64,000 nucleotides of DNA from SZUA-36 sp963801195 (GCA_963801195.1 CAWDDX010000007.1:124001-188000), one strand, 5' to 3'. Numbered from the stretch's first letter, positions 42,438 to 51,638 are shown. Program-made: numbers and translations. Notes: generated by a model from the letters alone, not told the origin.

Positions 42438-44147
42438 ATGAGGAAGTTTCTTAACAGTTACAGGTTCACCCTGTTCTTTTCCGTTGCCGCTTTTTTCTTC
42501 ATCGGTTGTGCAAGCGTCAGCGTGGTGGACCCGTCCCGCGAAGCCACGGGGTTTCACGGCATGGTTGCATCAGCCCATCCACTGGCCTCCCAGGTCGGTG
42601 TCGATATCCTCGAGGCGGGCGGCAATGCCATTGACGCCGCGGTGGCCGTTGGTTTCGCCCTCGGGGTGGTCGAACCGAATGCGTCGGGGATTGGTGGCGG
42701 CGGCCTGATGCTGATCTGGTTTGCCGACAGCGGCACGGCGGTTTTCATAGACTCACGGGAAAAAGCGCCGGCAGCGGCGACGGCCGACATGTTTGAGCTG
42801 GACGCTAAGGGCAGGGTCAAACCCGATGCGCGGGGCTTTAACCCGGCCATTATCGGCGGCAGGGCGGTTGCCGTCCCTGGAGAGGTTGCGGGTTTGCTCA
42901 GCGCGCTTGAGAAATACGGCACCATGAGCCGCGAACAGGTGATGCAACCGGCGATCGACCGTGCCAGGCAGGGTATTGCCGTGTCACCGGTCCTGGCCGG
43001 AATCATCATGGAAAACTACGAGGCGTTGGCGAGTTTCCCTGCCTCCGCAAACATATATTTGAACGACGGTTTTCCAAAGGAAGCGGGTGACTCGGTGCGC
43101 AATACCGATCTCGCAAATACCCTCAGCCTGATCGCTGATCAGGGACCCGATGCGTTCTATCACGGACCGGTGGCGCAGAGCATCGTCGATGCGGTTCAGG
43201 CCGACGGCGGTTTGATGAGCCTCGAAGACCTGGCCGATTTCGATGTAAGTTTTCGCGCACCGGTAAGCAGCACTTACCGTGGCTATCGGATCATATCCGC
43301 ACCGCCGCCCAGTTCCGGCGGCACCCATGTCATCGAACTGCTGAATATCATGGAAAACTTTGACCTGGAAGCAATGGGCATGAATTCTGCTGAGAGCATC
43401 CACGCCTGGGCCGAGGCGATGAAGCTGATGTACAGCGACCGCCAGCAATACATGGGTGACAGCGATTTTATCGAGGTGCCGCTCGCGGGTCTTACCTCCA
43501 AGCAATATGCGCGTGAGCAGTTCGCGCGCATCGACATGAACAGCGTCATGGACCTGCCTGCCCCCGGAGACCCGTGGACCGTGGAAAGCGGCAGCACCAC
43601 GCATTTTTCGGTGGTCGATGACGACGGCAACATGGTCGCCTACACCAAGACCATCAACCACTTTTTCGCCTCGGGCATCACAGCACCCGGCACCGGTGTC
43701 CTGCTGAATGACCAAATGGACGATTTTGACAAACGGCCGGGACAGGCAAATTCGATCGCCGGTGGCAAGCGGCCACTCAGCAGCATGAGTCCAACCCTGT
43801 TATTAAAGGACGGCAAACCATTTGCAACCCTCGGCTCACCGGGCGGCAAGCGGATACTTACCACAGTCGCGATGCTGATCAGCGACCTGATCGATTACGA
43901 CATGGATATCCAGTCGGCCATCGTTGCGCCACGTATCAACCAATACGAGAGCGGCCCTTTGAAGATCGAGTCGCGGATTCCGGCAGACGTGCAGGACGAG
44001 CTCAGGCAGATGGGATACACGCTCGAGGTCAAGAAGGGTTTCGATCTCTATTTTGGCGGTGCGCAGGGCATCGTCATCGATCAGAAAAATGGCATGATGC
44101 ACGGCGGTGCCGACCCGCGCCGGGACGGCAAGGCCATCGGTTACTGA
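42438..44147 (+). CDS. Gamma-glutamyltransferase family lipoprotein (GGT 2)
   Basis: A 569-residue Ntn-hydrolase. ATG 42438 has aaggag nine bases upstream. The N terminus RKFLNSYRFTLFFSVAAFFFIGC ends in a lipobox-like FIGC, so it is likely a lipoprotein anchored to the periplasmic membrane face. Conserved parts are VDILEAGGNAIDAAVAVGFAL and SGIGGGGLMLIW; the nucleophile is Thr388 in GSTTHFSVVDDDGNMVAYTK; GSPGGKRILTTVAML is the second-subunit loop. It lies between pgsB and the racemase gene, the position in which Bacillus operons carry PGA-degrading or transfer enzymes. Confidence 0.9.
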   Translation: MRKFLNSYRFTLFFSVAAFFFIGCASVSVVDPSREATGFHGMVASAHPLASQVGVDILEAGGNAIDAAVAVGFALGVVEPNASGIGGGGLMLIWFADSGTAVFIDSREKAPAAATADMFELDAKGRVKPDARGFNPAIIGGRAVAVPGEVAGLLSALEKYGTMSREQVMQPAIDRARQGIAVSPVLAGIIMENYEALASFPASANIYLNDGFPKEAGDSVRNTDLANTLSLIADQGPDAFYHGPVAQSIVDAVQADGGLMSLEDLADFDVSFRAPVSSTYRGYRIISAPPPSSGGTHVIELLNIMENFDLEAMGMNSAESIHAWAEAMKLMYSDRQQYMGDSDFIEVPLAGLTSKQYAREQFARIDMNSVMDLPAPGDPWTVESGSTTHFSVVDDDGNMVAYTKTINHFFASGITAPGTGVLLNDQMDDFDKRPGQANSIAGGKRPLSSMSPTLLLKDGKPFATLGSPGGKRILTTVAMLISDLIDYDMDIQSAIVAPRINQYESGPLKIESRIPADVQDELRQMGYTLEVKKGFDLYFGGAQGIVIDQKNGMMHGGADPRRDGKAIGY

Positions 44148-44164
44148 GCCGTTGACGGTGTGAT

Positions 44165-45232
44165 ATGAAGCCTGAAAAAGCCGCCGAAGACTACCGCGCT
44201 TACCGGACCCGCCGGACCGGTTACCTGGTCCTGCTGGTGTTTGTTTTCCTGTCGGCACCGTTTGCGGCACACGCAGAGGCGGACCCCGGCTGGTTACCGG
44301 CGCTGCTGGAGAAGGAAAACATCACAATCGTGGTGGCCGACTCCGGCCTCGGCGGTTTGTCCGTGGTGGCCGACGCCGCCGAAAAATTCAGCAGGAACCC
44401 GGTATTCAAACAGGTGAACCTGGTCTTTTTCAACGCGTTATTTTCCGACCAGGGCGGTTACAACAGCCTGCAATCACGCGAAGAAAAGCTGGAAGTATTC
44501 AGCAATGCCCTGCAGAGCATGCAGGATCGTTATAATCCCGACATCATTCTGGTCGCCTGCAATACCCTTTCCGTGCTGATTCCGGATACTGGTTTTGTCC
44601 GCTCTGCATCCGTTCCCGTGGTGGGCATCGTCGGGGACGGTGTCGAGCAAATCGCGGAACAATTGCGTGGCAAACCCGGCGCGCGGAACATCATTTTTGC
44701 CACGCAGACGACGGTCGATGAGGGGGCGCACAAGAGCGGCTTGCTGGCACTTGGTTTCAGCGACGACCAGGTCATGACACAGTCCTGTCCGCAGTTGACC
44801 CTTTATATTGAGCAGGGTTTTGACAGTATGGATACGGAACTGCTGATCGATGCCTATGTCGATGAAGCCCTGTCAAGCATGCCGGAAGCGGATGGTCCGT
44901 TATCGGTCAGCTTCAACTGCACGCATTTCGGTTACGCGATGGACTTCTGGAAGCGTGCATTTGAAACGCGTGGTGTAGAGGTTGCCGCTTATCTCAATCC
45001 GAATACACGCCTGGTCGACTTTCTTCTGCCGGCTGACCGGTTGCAACGTTTCCCGGCATCGGCAGTCACCGTAAAGGTCGTTTCCATGACGGCTATCCCG
45101 GCTCAAATCCAGGATTCGATCGGGCGCTGGCTTCACGCTGTATCTCCGGTCACCGAAACCGCGCTGCACAATTTCGAGCTCGTACCCGACCTGATCAAAT
45201 GGCACGGCCCGGTTTCCGGCGCAGTGCAGTAA
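44165..45232 (+). CDS. Glutamate racemase homologue with signal peptide
   Basis: A 355-residue member of the Asp/Glu racemase family. Both catalytic cysteines are kept: Cys132 in VACNTLSV and Cys252 in FNCTHFGY, with the substrate loop VADSGLGGLSVV around Asp59. Unlike cytoplasmic MurI it has about 50 extra N-terminal residues that form a signal peptide or anchor (GYLVLLVFVFLSAPFAAHAEA), so the enzyme is predicted to work in the periplasm. That location is unusual and points to conversion of glutamate released from, or added to, an extracytoplasmic polymer. It follows GGT 2 by 17 bases and precedes pgsC. Confidence 0.85.
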   Translation: MKPEKAAEDYRAYRTRRTGYLVLLVFVFLSAPFAAHAEADPGWLPALLEKENITIVVADSGLGGLSVVADAAEKFSRNPVFKQVNLVFFNALFSDQGGYNSLQSREEKLEVFSNALQSMQDRYNPDIILVACNTLSVLIPDTGFVRSASVPVVGIVGDGVEQIAEQLRGKPGARNIIFATQTTVDEGAHKSGLLALGFSDDQVMTQSCPQLTLYIEQGFDSMDTELLIDAYVDEALSSMPEADGPLSVSFNCTHFGYAMDFWKRAFETRGVEVAAYLNPNTRLVDFLLPADRLQRFPASAVTVKVVSMTAIPAQIQDSIGRWLHAVSPVTETALHNFELVPDLIKWHGPVSGAVQ

Positions 45233-45271
45233 GCCCGGGTTTGTCGACGCCTGCGAGGTCCTAGCCAGCCG

Positions 45272-45706
45272 ATGCCGTACGACCATGAAACCTTTTGCCT
45301 GGGCATCGGCATGCTGCTGGGCATGTTCTATTATCACAGGACCGGCTGGGCCTGCGGCGGGATTATCACACCCGGCATCATCACCATGTACATCGGTGAC
45401 CCGGCCAGGGTGGGGGTTTCAATGGCAGCCGGTTTGCTTACCTGGATCTTGCTGGACCTGTTGGTGCGGCGCTTCAGCATCTATGGCCGGCAGCGTCTGG
45501 CCACCGCCATGCTGATCGCGCTGGCGTTGCGTTACCCGCTGGTGTCGGTGCTGGGAGAGTCGTCACTCTGGCTCGGCTGGGTCGTGCCGGGTTTGATGGG
45601 GGCCGATATACAACGGCAAGGGCTTGTCCCGACCATGACTGCCGTTACCGCCGTCAGCGTCGCGACCGCGATGGGTATCCAGCTATTGCAGTGGCTTGTG
45701 TTGTGA
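45272..45706 (+). CDS. pgsC: PgsC/CapC-like poly-gamma-glutamate membrane protein
   Basis: A 144-residue protein with four or five membrane segments, the size of Bacillus PgsC (CapC). The N-terminal region GIGMLLGMFYYHRTGWACGGIITPGIITMYI resembles the conserved PgsC start with its small-residue turn GGIITPG. PgsC partners PgsB to form the membrane synthase. The stop overlaps the GTG start of pgsW (GTGA). Assignment rests on size, topology, motif and neighbours. Confidence 0.8.
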   Translation: MPYDHETFCLGIGMLLGMFYYHRTGWACGGIITPGIITMYIGDPARVGVSMAAGLLTWILLDLLVRRFSIYGRQRLATAMLIALALRYPLVSVLGESSLWLGWVVPGLMGADIQRQGLVPTMTAVTAVSVATAMGIQLLQWLVL

Positions 45707-46803
45707 AACGTTTGTTGCAACTGTTCAGGCAGGAGCCGGATACCGGCACGGACGGTCAACCGGCGCCAGATCACGCCCGCTTCGCGCGTTTCAACCAGCT
45801 CAGACTGTTGCTGATGGCAGCCATCCTGGCCGGATTGTGGCACCTGGGGGGCAATGCCGGATTAAATCCGGATGAAAACAGGCTTTGGGACAGGGTGCGC
45901 GCAGCGCAGCTGCACATGTCGCAATGGAGACAGGCCAACGGTACGTTTTCCACGCCCCGGAGCGACCCCTGGCAATGTGGTCTCATTGGTATCGAGTGGA
46001 GCGAGATCACCACGACCCTGGGCGATCTGGCCTCGAAACGGACCGCCTGCGATCCCGCCTGGGCCGTGCAGTTCAGCCGCTGGTTCCATGAACTTGGTCT
46101 CAAGCCGGGTGACCACATTGCCATTTACTCATCGGGGTCTTTTCCGGGTCTTCTGCTCAATGCCATTGCTGCGGCCGAAATGATGCAACTGGAACCGTTG
46201 CTGATCGTGTCGCTCGGCGCTTCCACCTGGGGGGCGAACCACCCCGCCATTCCATGGCCGTTGATGGCTTCCGAACTGAGATCGGGCGGATTTATAGGCA
46301 AACGGGCCAATTTCTATACACTCGGCGGAGGTTCCGAACTGGGTCATGGTATGGCCCCGGAAGGTCGGGCCCTGTTGCGCAAGGCGGCGGCGGAGACCGG
46401 TGTAAAACTGCTGTCGGCCGTCGATCTTCAGCAAATGATTGTTCGTAAGAAGGAACTGCTGGATGGCTTCAAGCCCGGGGTGTTTATCAACATCGGCGGT
46501 TCGCAGGCCAATCTCGGCGATGCCGAAGAAATTCTCCGCTTAACGCCGGGAATGGTTCCTGCCTCTGAGGCCGATCGCGCCGGCAATGGTGTCATCGGTG
46601 AGGCCATGCGGGAAAATATTCCCGTGATCCACATGCTGAATATACGGTTGATCAGCAACAGGACCGGTATCCCCTACGATGCCCCTCCACGGAAGACTGC
46701 TCCCGTCCTGGCAAATACCTGGTGGTCTGCGGCCGGGCTGGTTTTCTTTTTTATCATCTTGTTCACACACCGTCGCTGGAGGCTTGAGCCGGGCGAAGAT
46801 TGA
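45703..46803 (+). CDS. pgsW: Poly-gamma-glutamate system protein, PgsW-like
   Basis: A 366-residue protein starting at GTG 45703, overlapping the pgsC stop. It has one membrane helix near residues 23-45 and one at the C terminus (SAAGLVFFFIILFTHRRW), so the bulk lies outside the cytoplasm. The central part, with YSSGSFPGLLLNAIAAAEMM, IVSLGASTWGANHPAIPW and FINIGGSQANLG, is what I recognise as the PgsW family, found with PgsB and PgsC in species without PgsA. Its biochemical role is unknown. It is the last gene of the block; a family-B MITE follows 46 bases later. Confidence 0.78.
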   Translation: MKRLLQLFRQEPDTGTDGQPAPDHARFARFNQLRLLLMAAILAGLWHLGGNAGLNPDENRLWDRVRAAQLHMSQWRQANGTFSTPRSDPWQCGLIGIEWSEITTTLGDLASKRTACDPAWAVQFSRWFHELGLKPGDHIAIYSSGSFPGLLLNAIAAAEMMQLEPLLIVSLGASTWGANHPAIPWPLMASELRSGGFIGKRANFYTLGGGSELGHGMAPEGRALLRKAAAETGVKLLSAVDLQQMIVRKKELLDGFKPGVFINIGGSQANLGDAEEILRLTPGMVPASEADRAGNGVIGEAMRENIPVIHMLNIRLISNRTGIPYDAPPRKTAPVLANTWWSAAGLVFFFIILFTHRRWRLEPGED

Positions 46804-46849
46804 GCTTCGCTGAAGAAAAAAATCGTTGAACAAAAAATTGCCGCCCGCC

Positions 46850-47103
46850 CACTACTGTCCCACTTATTCCAGATGCCAAGTGCTGAATCAATGATCAATC
46901 GCGGGATTGCGCGACATTTGTTTCGTGCGGACTTCAATTCACCATCTGCCGGGACCGCCAGGGCGGCGCAGTGTCTTGTTTCAGGACAAGGCGTGAACCC
47001 ATCCCTGGGGCCCCGGGCTCGACTTCCATGTCTCGCACGGTCCCGAAACAAGACACTGCACCCCCCCCGGCTCCTTCCACTGATTTTATGTGGGACAGCA
47101 GTG
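46850..47103. mobile_element. MITE-like element, family B, copy 2 (254 bp)
   Basis: Same ends as copy 1: CACTACTGTCCCAC and GTGGGACAGCAGTG. Perfect 9-bp target duplications CCGCCCGCC flank it (46841-46849 and 47104-47112). It carries about 54 extra bases (47018-47071 region, including CGACTTCCATGTCTCGCACG) that copy 1 lacks; the extra segment is partly the inverted complement of the internal CAGTGTCTTGTTTC region and forms a stem, so copy 1 may be a deletion form. It lies in the gap between pgsW and the LysR gene. Confidence 0.93.
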
Positions 47104-47186
47104 CCGCCCGCCGGCAAAAACGAACGCATGATGTAAGCCGGCACGGGTGTATACTCGCCAAAATCTCCTTTTACAGGCATGTCCTC

Positions 47187-48125
47187 ATGCGATTACGGCA
47201 CATTGAAGTTTTTTACGCAGTTTACTCATGTAAATCGGTGACGCGCGCCGCGGAGGTTCTCAAGGTTTCGCAGCCATCCATCAGCAAGGTGCTGGCGCAC
47301 GCTGAACAGCAACTGGGCTTCGCACTCTTCAATCGTGTCAGGGGTAAGCTCATTCCGACATCGGAAGCCAACCAGCTTTTTGTCCAGGTCGCCCAGGTCA
47401 ATGAGGAGGTGGACCGCTTGCGCCAGCTTGCGGCCAACCTCCGCCTGGTGGAAAAGGGCACGATTCGTATCGCGGCGACCCCGGCATTCGGTATCGATTT
47501 TCTGCCCGGCGCCATCGCCAGTTACCGCTTGCTGCACGAAGACGTCAAGTTCAGCCTCGAAACCCTGCGCCACGAAGAGTTGTCCAGTGCCCTGATGGAT
47601 TCCCGTATCGACATCGGTCTGGCGTTCGACCCGGGAGACCTGCCGGGAATCAGCGGCGAGTTGCTGGCGTATGGACGATTCGTGGTGCTCGTTCCCACGG
47701 GTATGGAGGTGCTGCCGGAAGGGGTGTTGAGACTGGAGCACCTTGCCGGCCTGCCATTTATCAGGCTTGACAACCAGGGCGCGCTGGACCGCTTCCTGAC
47801 CGCCCATATCGAGGCCAGTGAAATCCGTCTGAAATCGGTGGTGACCGCCGGTTCATACCAGCTTGCCAAGGCCTTCGTATCACATGGCATGGGTGTGTGT
47901 ATTGCCGACGAGGTGACAGCGCATTCAAGGAGTCACGTCGGTGTGACAATCCGCGAATTGGAGCCGACCCTGGAGTTCCGGATTTCCGCGTTACACAAGG
48001 ATCAGGAACCCACCTCCCTGGTATGTGGGGATTTTATCGGTCATCTTAAAAGCTGTCTGCAAGACTTTCTGAAAAGTTCCAATCGGCCGGACCAGGCGCC
48101 GGTTACTATCTCCAGCAGCCTGTAA
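47187..48125 (+). CDS. LysR-type transcriptional regulator 1
   Basis: A 312-residue LTTR. The helix-turn-helix lies at residues 1-60: MRLRHIEVFYAVYSCKSVTRAAEVL then KVSQPSISKVLAHAEQQLG. The effector domain follows from about residue 90 (TIRIAATPAFGIDFLPGAIA). ATG 47187 is fixed by homology; the frame continues into the MITE but that part is not LTTR-like. It is close to LysR 2 (51639-52544) over the whole N terminus. It precedes the DcuC-type carrier by 34 bases and may control it and the surrounding genes. Confidence 0.93.
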   Translation: MRLRHIEVFYAVYSCKSVTRAAEVLKVSQPSISKVLAHAEQQLGFALFNRVRGKLIPTSEANQLFVQVAQVNEEVDRLRQLAANLRLVEKGTIRIAATPAFGIDFLPGAIASYRLLHEDVKFSLETLRHEELSSALMDSRIDIGLAFDPGDLPGISGELLAYGRFVVLVPTGMEVLPEGVLRLEHLAGLPFIRLDNQGALDRFLTAHIEASEIRLKSVVTAGSYQLAKAFVSHGMGVCIADEVTAHSRSHVGVTIRELEPTLEFRISALHKDQEPTSLVCGDFIGHLKSCLQDFLKSSNRPDQAPVTISSSL

Positions 48126-48159
48126 AAGAAATTCAAGGGTCCCTATACTTCGCACGGTT

Positions 48160-49515
48160 ATGCAAATCATCGCGCTGCTCATCATTGCCGTAACCGTCTT
48201 TTTAATCGCGAGGCGTTACCAGACACATGCGACATTATTCGCTGCCGGGTTTGCCTTGCTTATCACGGCACATTTCGCGCAGGTCCGGATTCCCGGGGAA
48301 TCCATTACCGGCCTGTTCGCTTTCGACCTTTTCGCCATGGTCAGCGAGGCGTTCTCAACACGGGTTGCACGGATTGGCATGATCATCATGGCGGCGGGCG
48401 GTTTCGCCAGGTATATATCATCGATTTCGGCATCTACAGCGCTGGTCAAGCTGTCTATCGGGCCGCTGTCCCGTGTCAGCAATCCTTATTTGCTGCTGGC
48501 TATTACCTACGTGGCGGGTCAGTTCCTGAATATTTTCATCCCCAGCGCGGCGGGTCTGGCCATGCTACTGCTGGTGGCCATGTATCCGACGCTGGTGCAA
48601 CTGGGTGTGCGTCCGGTGGCCGCCGCTGCGGTGATAGGCACCACCGCCTGCCTGGACCTTGGCCCGGCGTCACCCGTGTCAAACGTGGCTGCCGAGGTGA
48701 TCGGCATTTCTCCGATCGAATATTTTGTCCATTACCAGCTCAAGGTGGCGGCCGTGGTCGTGCCGGTGGTTGCGGGTTTGCATTTTGCCTGGCAACGCTG
48801 GTGTGACCGGCGCGAACCCGAAACGTCAGACGAAGGCGGACTCGACGTGCCCGACGCGGACGCCGGCCATGACACCGTACCGGTCGGGTATGCCCTGTTA
48901 CCGGTCCTGCCGCTGGCCCTGTTGCTGGTGTTCAGCCCATTGGTAGTCACCAGTATCCGCCTCGATGTCGTCACTGCCATGCTGATAAGTCTGGCCATTG
49001 GTATGGCCTGTGAAAGCATCCGTCACAGGAGCCTGCGTAAAGCACTCGGTGGTATTACCACTTTTTTTCGCGGCATGGGCGAGGTGTTCAGTTCCGTGGT
49101 AACCCTGATCGTCGCGGCGGAGGTCTTTGCGATGGGTGTCAAGGCCACCGGCCTGATCGCCTCGTTGGTCGCGGTCGTCGAAGGCAATGCGCTGGGCGCC
49201 GGTGTCATGGCCGTCACCCTGGTTTTGCTGCTCGGCATCGCAGCGCTGCTCACCGGCAGCGGCAACGCTGCGCTATTCAGTTTCTCCGGAATGATGCCGG
49301 CCATCGCCGGCAGGATGAATGCGTCGATCGTGTCGTTGATCCTGCCGTCCCAGTTTGCCGGCGGCCTGTTCAGGAGTTTCTCCCCGGTAGCCGGCGTCAT
49401 CATTGCGGTCGCCGGTGCAGCAAACGTCACGCCTTTTGCCATCATCAAGCGGACATCGGTGCCGATGATCGGCGGTGTAATAGCCACGGTGGTCGCCAGC
49501 CATTTGCTAATTTGA
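48160..49515 (+). CDS. DcuC-family carboxylate carrier
   Basis: A 451-residue inner-membrane transporter with about 12 hydrophobic segments and a charged loop near residue 220 (CDRREPETSDEGGLDVPDAD). The segments NPYLLLAITYVAGQFLNIFIPSAAGLAMLLL and IGTTACLDLGPASPVSN resemble the DcuC (C4-dicarboxylate) family in the ion-transporter superfamily. The likely substrate is an acidic amino acid or dicarboxylate; context suggests glutamate or a derivative. It ends 15 bases before the convergent hydrolase gene. Confidence 0.78.
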   Translation: MQIIALLIIAVTVFLIARRYQTHATLFAAGFALLITAHFAQVRIPGESITGLFAFDLFAMVSEAFSTRVARIGMIIMAAGGFARYISSISASTALVKLSIGPLSRVSNPYLLLAITYVAGQFLNIFIPSAAGLAMLLLVAMYPTLVQLGVRPVAAAAVIGTTACLDLGPASPVSNVAAEVIGISPIEYFVHYQLKVAAVVVPVVAGLHFAWQRWCDRREPETSDEGGLDVPDADAGHDTVPVGYALLPVLPLALLLVFSPLVVTSIRLDVVTAMLISLAIGMACESIRHRSLRKALGGITTFFRGMGEVFSSVVTLIVAAEVFAMGVKATGLIASLVAVVEGNALGAGVMAVTLVLLLGIAALLTGSGNAALFSFSGMMPAIAGRMNASIVSLILPSQFAGGLFRSFSPVAGVIIAVAGAANVTPFAIIKRTSVPMIGGVIATVVASHLLI

Positions 49516-49530
49516 GACTTTCTAACTGTT

Positions 49531-50301
49531 TCAGAGGTAGTGAAAGAGAAAGTCCGTTATGACCGGCCTCAAATCGATACGGATTCCGGCAGTGTTTGCA
49601 TCGACCGGGCAAAAGCTGTGCCCGAAACCCGCAGCGATATACGCTTTGAAGACATGACCGCGTTCCTGGTAATCTTTTTGGAAGGCCTCATGCTGTTCAG
49701 GGTAGACCACCTCGTCCCTGTCGCCCTGGATATGCAATACCGGCGGTGCGCCGGAGTCCGGGTTGTTGCTGAGCCAGTAGGCAGGTGAGTGATAGCGGTT
49801 GATTTCGGGATCGTCGGATCTTCTCTCCGGCTGCCGGATTGAAAAATCATACGGTCCGTAAAACCCGACGAGGGCCCTGGGTTTGAACAGCGGCGTTGCG
49901 TAGCCGAAGTGGTTGAACAGCGCGCTGCCACCCTGGACATACAGGTTGGACAGACAGCAGCCGGCGGAGTAACCCAGCATGGCGAGCCGGTTGAAGTCGT
50001 AGCCGTATCGCGCCGCCTGGTCATTGAGAAAGACCAGCGCATCGGCCACGTCAAACAGGTTCCTGGGCCACATCGAGAACCGGTTCGCGCGGTTCGCCAG
50101 TGAATATGAAATGGATGCACAATTGAAACCGGCCTCGAGCAGCAGGGCAATCGATTGTCTGCAACGCTCGTCGCTCTTGCCGCCGGAGTGGAAGCCGCCA
50201 CCGTGCAGGCAGGTAACCAGGGGCCGGCCGGGTGCGTCAACCAGGTACAGGTCCAGTCGCTGTGTTTCGTTATAAGCCAGGTCTGCAAATTGCCGGGTCA
50301 T
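49531..50301 (-). CDS. Alpha/beta hydrolase
   Basis: A 256-residue esterase or lipase-type hydrolase without a signal peptide. The oxyanion motif is HGGGFHSGG near residue 33, the nucleophile elbow is GYSAG (Ser near 110), Asp lies in QGDRDEVVYPEQ and His in GFGHSF. The GGG-type oxyanion hole is typical of the hormone-sensitive lipase/BD-FAE group. It is downstream of the D-amino-acid dehydrogenase gene with a 24-base gap, so they are probably cotranscribed. Its substrate is unknown; an ester or amide of a D-amino-acid metabolite is possible. Confidence 0.82.
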   Translation of the reverse strand: MTRQFADLAYNETQRLDLYLVDAPGRPLVTCLHGGGFHSGGKSDERCRQSIALLLEAGFNCASISYSLANRANRFSMWPRNLFDVADALVFLNDQAARYGYDFNRLAMLGYSAGCCLSNLYVQGGSALFNHFGYATPLFKPRALVGFYGPYDFSIRQPERRSDDPEINRYHSPAYWLSNNPDSGAPPVLHIQGDRDEVVYPEQHEAFQKDYQERGHVFKAYIAAGFGHSFCPVDANTAGIRIDLRPVITDFLFHYL

Positions 50302-50325
50302 TTGCTGCTCACGCGGAGACCGGGT

Positions 50326-51528
50326 TCAGATGCCTGCTGCGACATCGTGACCGCTGGCGCAGGCCAGTGTCCAGCCCAGCATGCCATGGCCGGTATTGAG
50401 ATGAATGCCCTCGATGGAACTCGGTCCAATCAACGGACGGCTATCGGGTGTCATGGGCCTGAAACCACCCCATTCAGCATTGGACCTGACATCGTAATGT
50501 GCGATTGAAGGGGCGATTGTGCGTGCGGTATCCAATAGTGTCTGTGCCCTGGAGTGGTCCATGTCCGTGCGGTAACCGACAAAATCGGCAAACCCCGCGA
50601 TACGCATTTTGTCACCGAGCCGGCTGAAAACGATCTTGTAGCCCGGGTCGGAGATACTCACCGAATTCGAAGATTCGCAGGCGGGCAGGGTGATGCTGTA
50701 GCCACGCATGGGGTAAATATTTGTGCGGATGCCAAGCGGTGCCAGTAAGGTGCCGCTCCAGGCGCCGATGCTGACGACCACGGCATCCGCCTGAATGGTG
50801 CCGCGGTCCGTTTCCAGTGCCGCCAGCTTGTGCCCGCGGGTGACGATTTTTTCAACGTTGGTGTTCAGCTTGAACTTGGTTTCACTGTTCTGCGTCAGCC
50901 ACTGGCTTAAGCCGGTCGTGAACTCGAGGGAATCACCGACCTGGTCATTTTCCGAGTAAACCGCCCCTGCGTATTCATTTTTCATGTGACTCAGAGCAGG
51001 TTCGATTGCGACGGCCTGCTCAAGCGTCACCACGCGTGCATCACAACCGAACTGACGTTTAAGTGCGCAGGCTTTCGTCGCTTCCGCCAGCGCGTCCTTG
51101 CCGCTCAACATGACCAGCTTGCCGGCCGGACGGAAGGAAAAATCAAGGCCGGTCCGGTTACGCAAGGCCGCCATCAGTTCCGCGGAACGCAAGGCCAACT
51201 GGAGTACCGCGATGGTGTTTTGCCGGTTTTGACGGCTTGAGCACTGGCGTAAAAAAGCCTGGCCCCAACAGAGAAGTTGTGAGTTAAGCGGTGGCCGGAC
51301 GTGAAACGCAGGGTCCAGGCCGGTCATCATTTTCGGGATTTTTGATAATAATGCCGGACTGGCCATGGCATCGGTGAAACTGTAGGAAAGCTGGCCACCG
51401 TTACCGGCGCTGGCGCCGGATGCTACCGTCTCGGCACGGTCCACTACCGTTACCGAATGGCCACGTTCGGACAAGTAGTAGGCCGTTGTTACGCCAATGA
51501 CGCCTGCGCCCAGAACAACAACATGCAT
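50326..51528 (-). CDS. dadA: D-amino-acid dehydrogenase (DadA-like)
   Basis: A 400-residue FAD-dependent oxidase/dehydrogenase that turns D-amino acids into 2-oxo acids and ammonia on the inner membrane. The FAD motif VVLGAGVIGVTTAYYLSERGH is at the N terminus; LSYSFTDAMASPALLSKIP, GAVYSENDQVGDSLEFT and the C-terminal RPMTPDSRPLIGPS phrase are DadA marks. In this context D-glutamate or D-glutamyl products are the likely substrate. It is transcribed away from the LysR 2 stop, 110 bases downstream of it on the same strand. Confidence 0.9.
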   Translation of the reverse strand: MHVVVLGAGVIGVTTAYYLSERGHSVTVVDRAETVASGASAGNGGQLSYSFTDAMASPALLSKIPKMMTGLDPAFHVRPPLNSQLLCWGQAFLRQCSSRQNRQNTIAVLQLALRSAELMAALRNRTGLDFSFRPAGKLVMLSGKDALAEATKACALKRQFGCDARVVTLEQAVAIEPALSHMKNEYAGAVYSENDQVGDSLEFTTGLSQWLTQNSETKFKLNTNVEKIVTRGHKLAALETDRGTIQADAVVVSIGAWSGTLLAPLGIRTNIYPMRGYSITLPACESSNSVSISDPGYKIVFSRLGDKMRIAGFADFVGYRTDMDHSRAQTLLDTARTIAPSIAHYDVRSNAEWGGFRPMTPDSRPLIGPSSIEGIHLNTGHGMLGWTLACASGHDVAAGI

Positions 51529-51638
51529 GATTTCACCTGATTAAACAATCGCTGCCAGCGAGAGTAGGGATTTTAATCGGCGTTGCCGTGCTACCTCCAA
51601 TGACAATATATACTGACCTCATATCTCGGGTTTATGAG

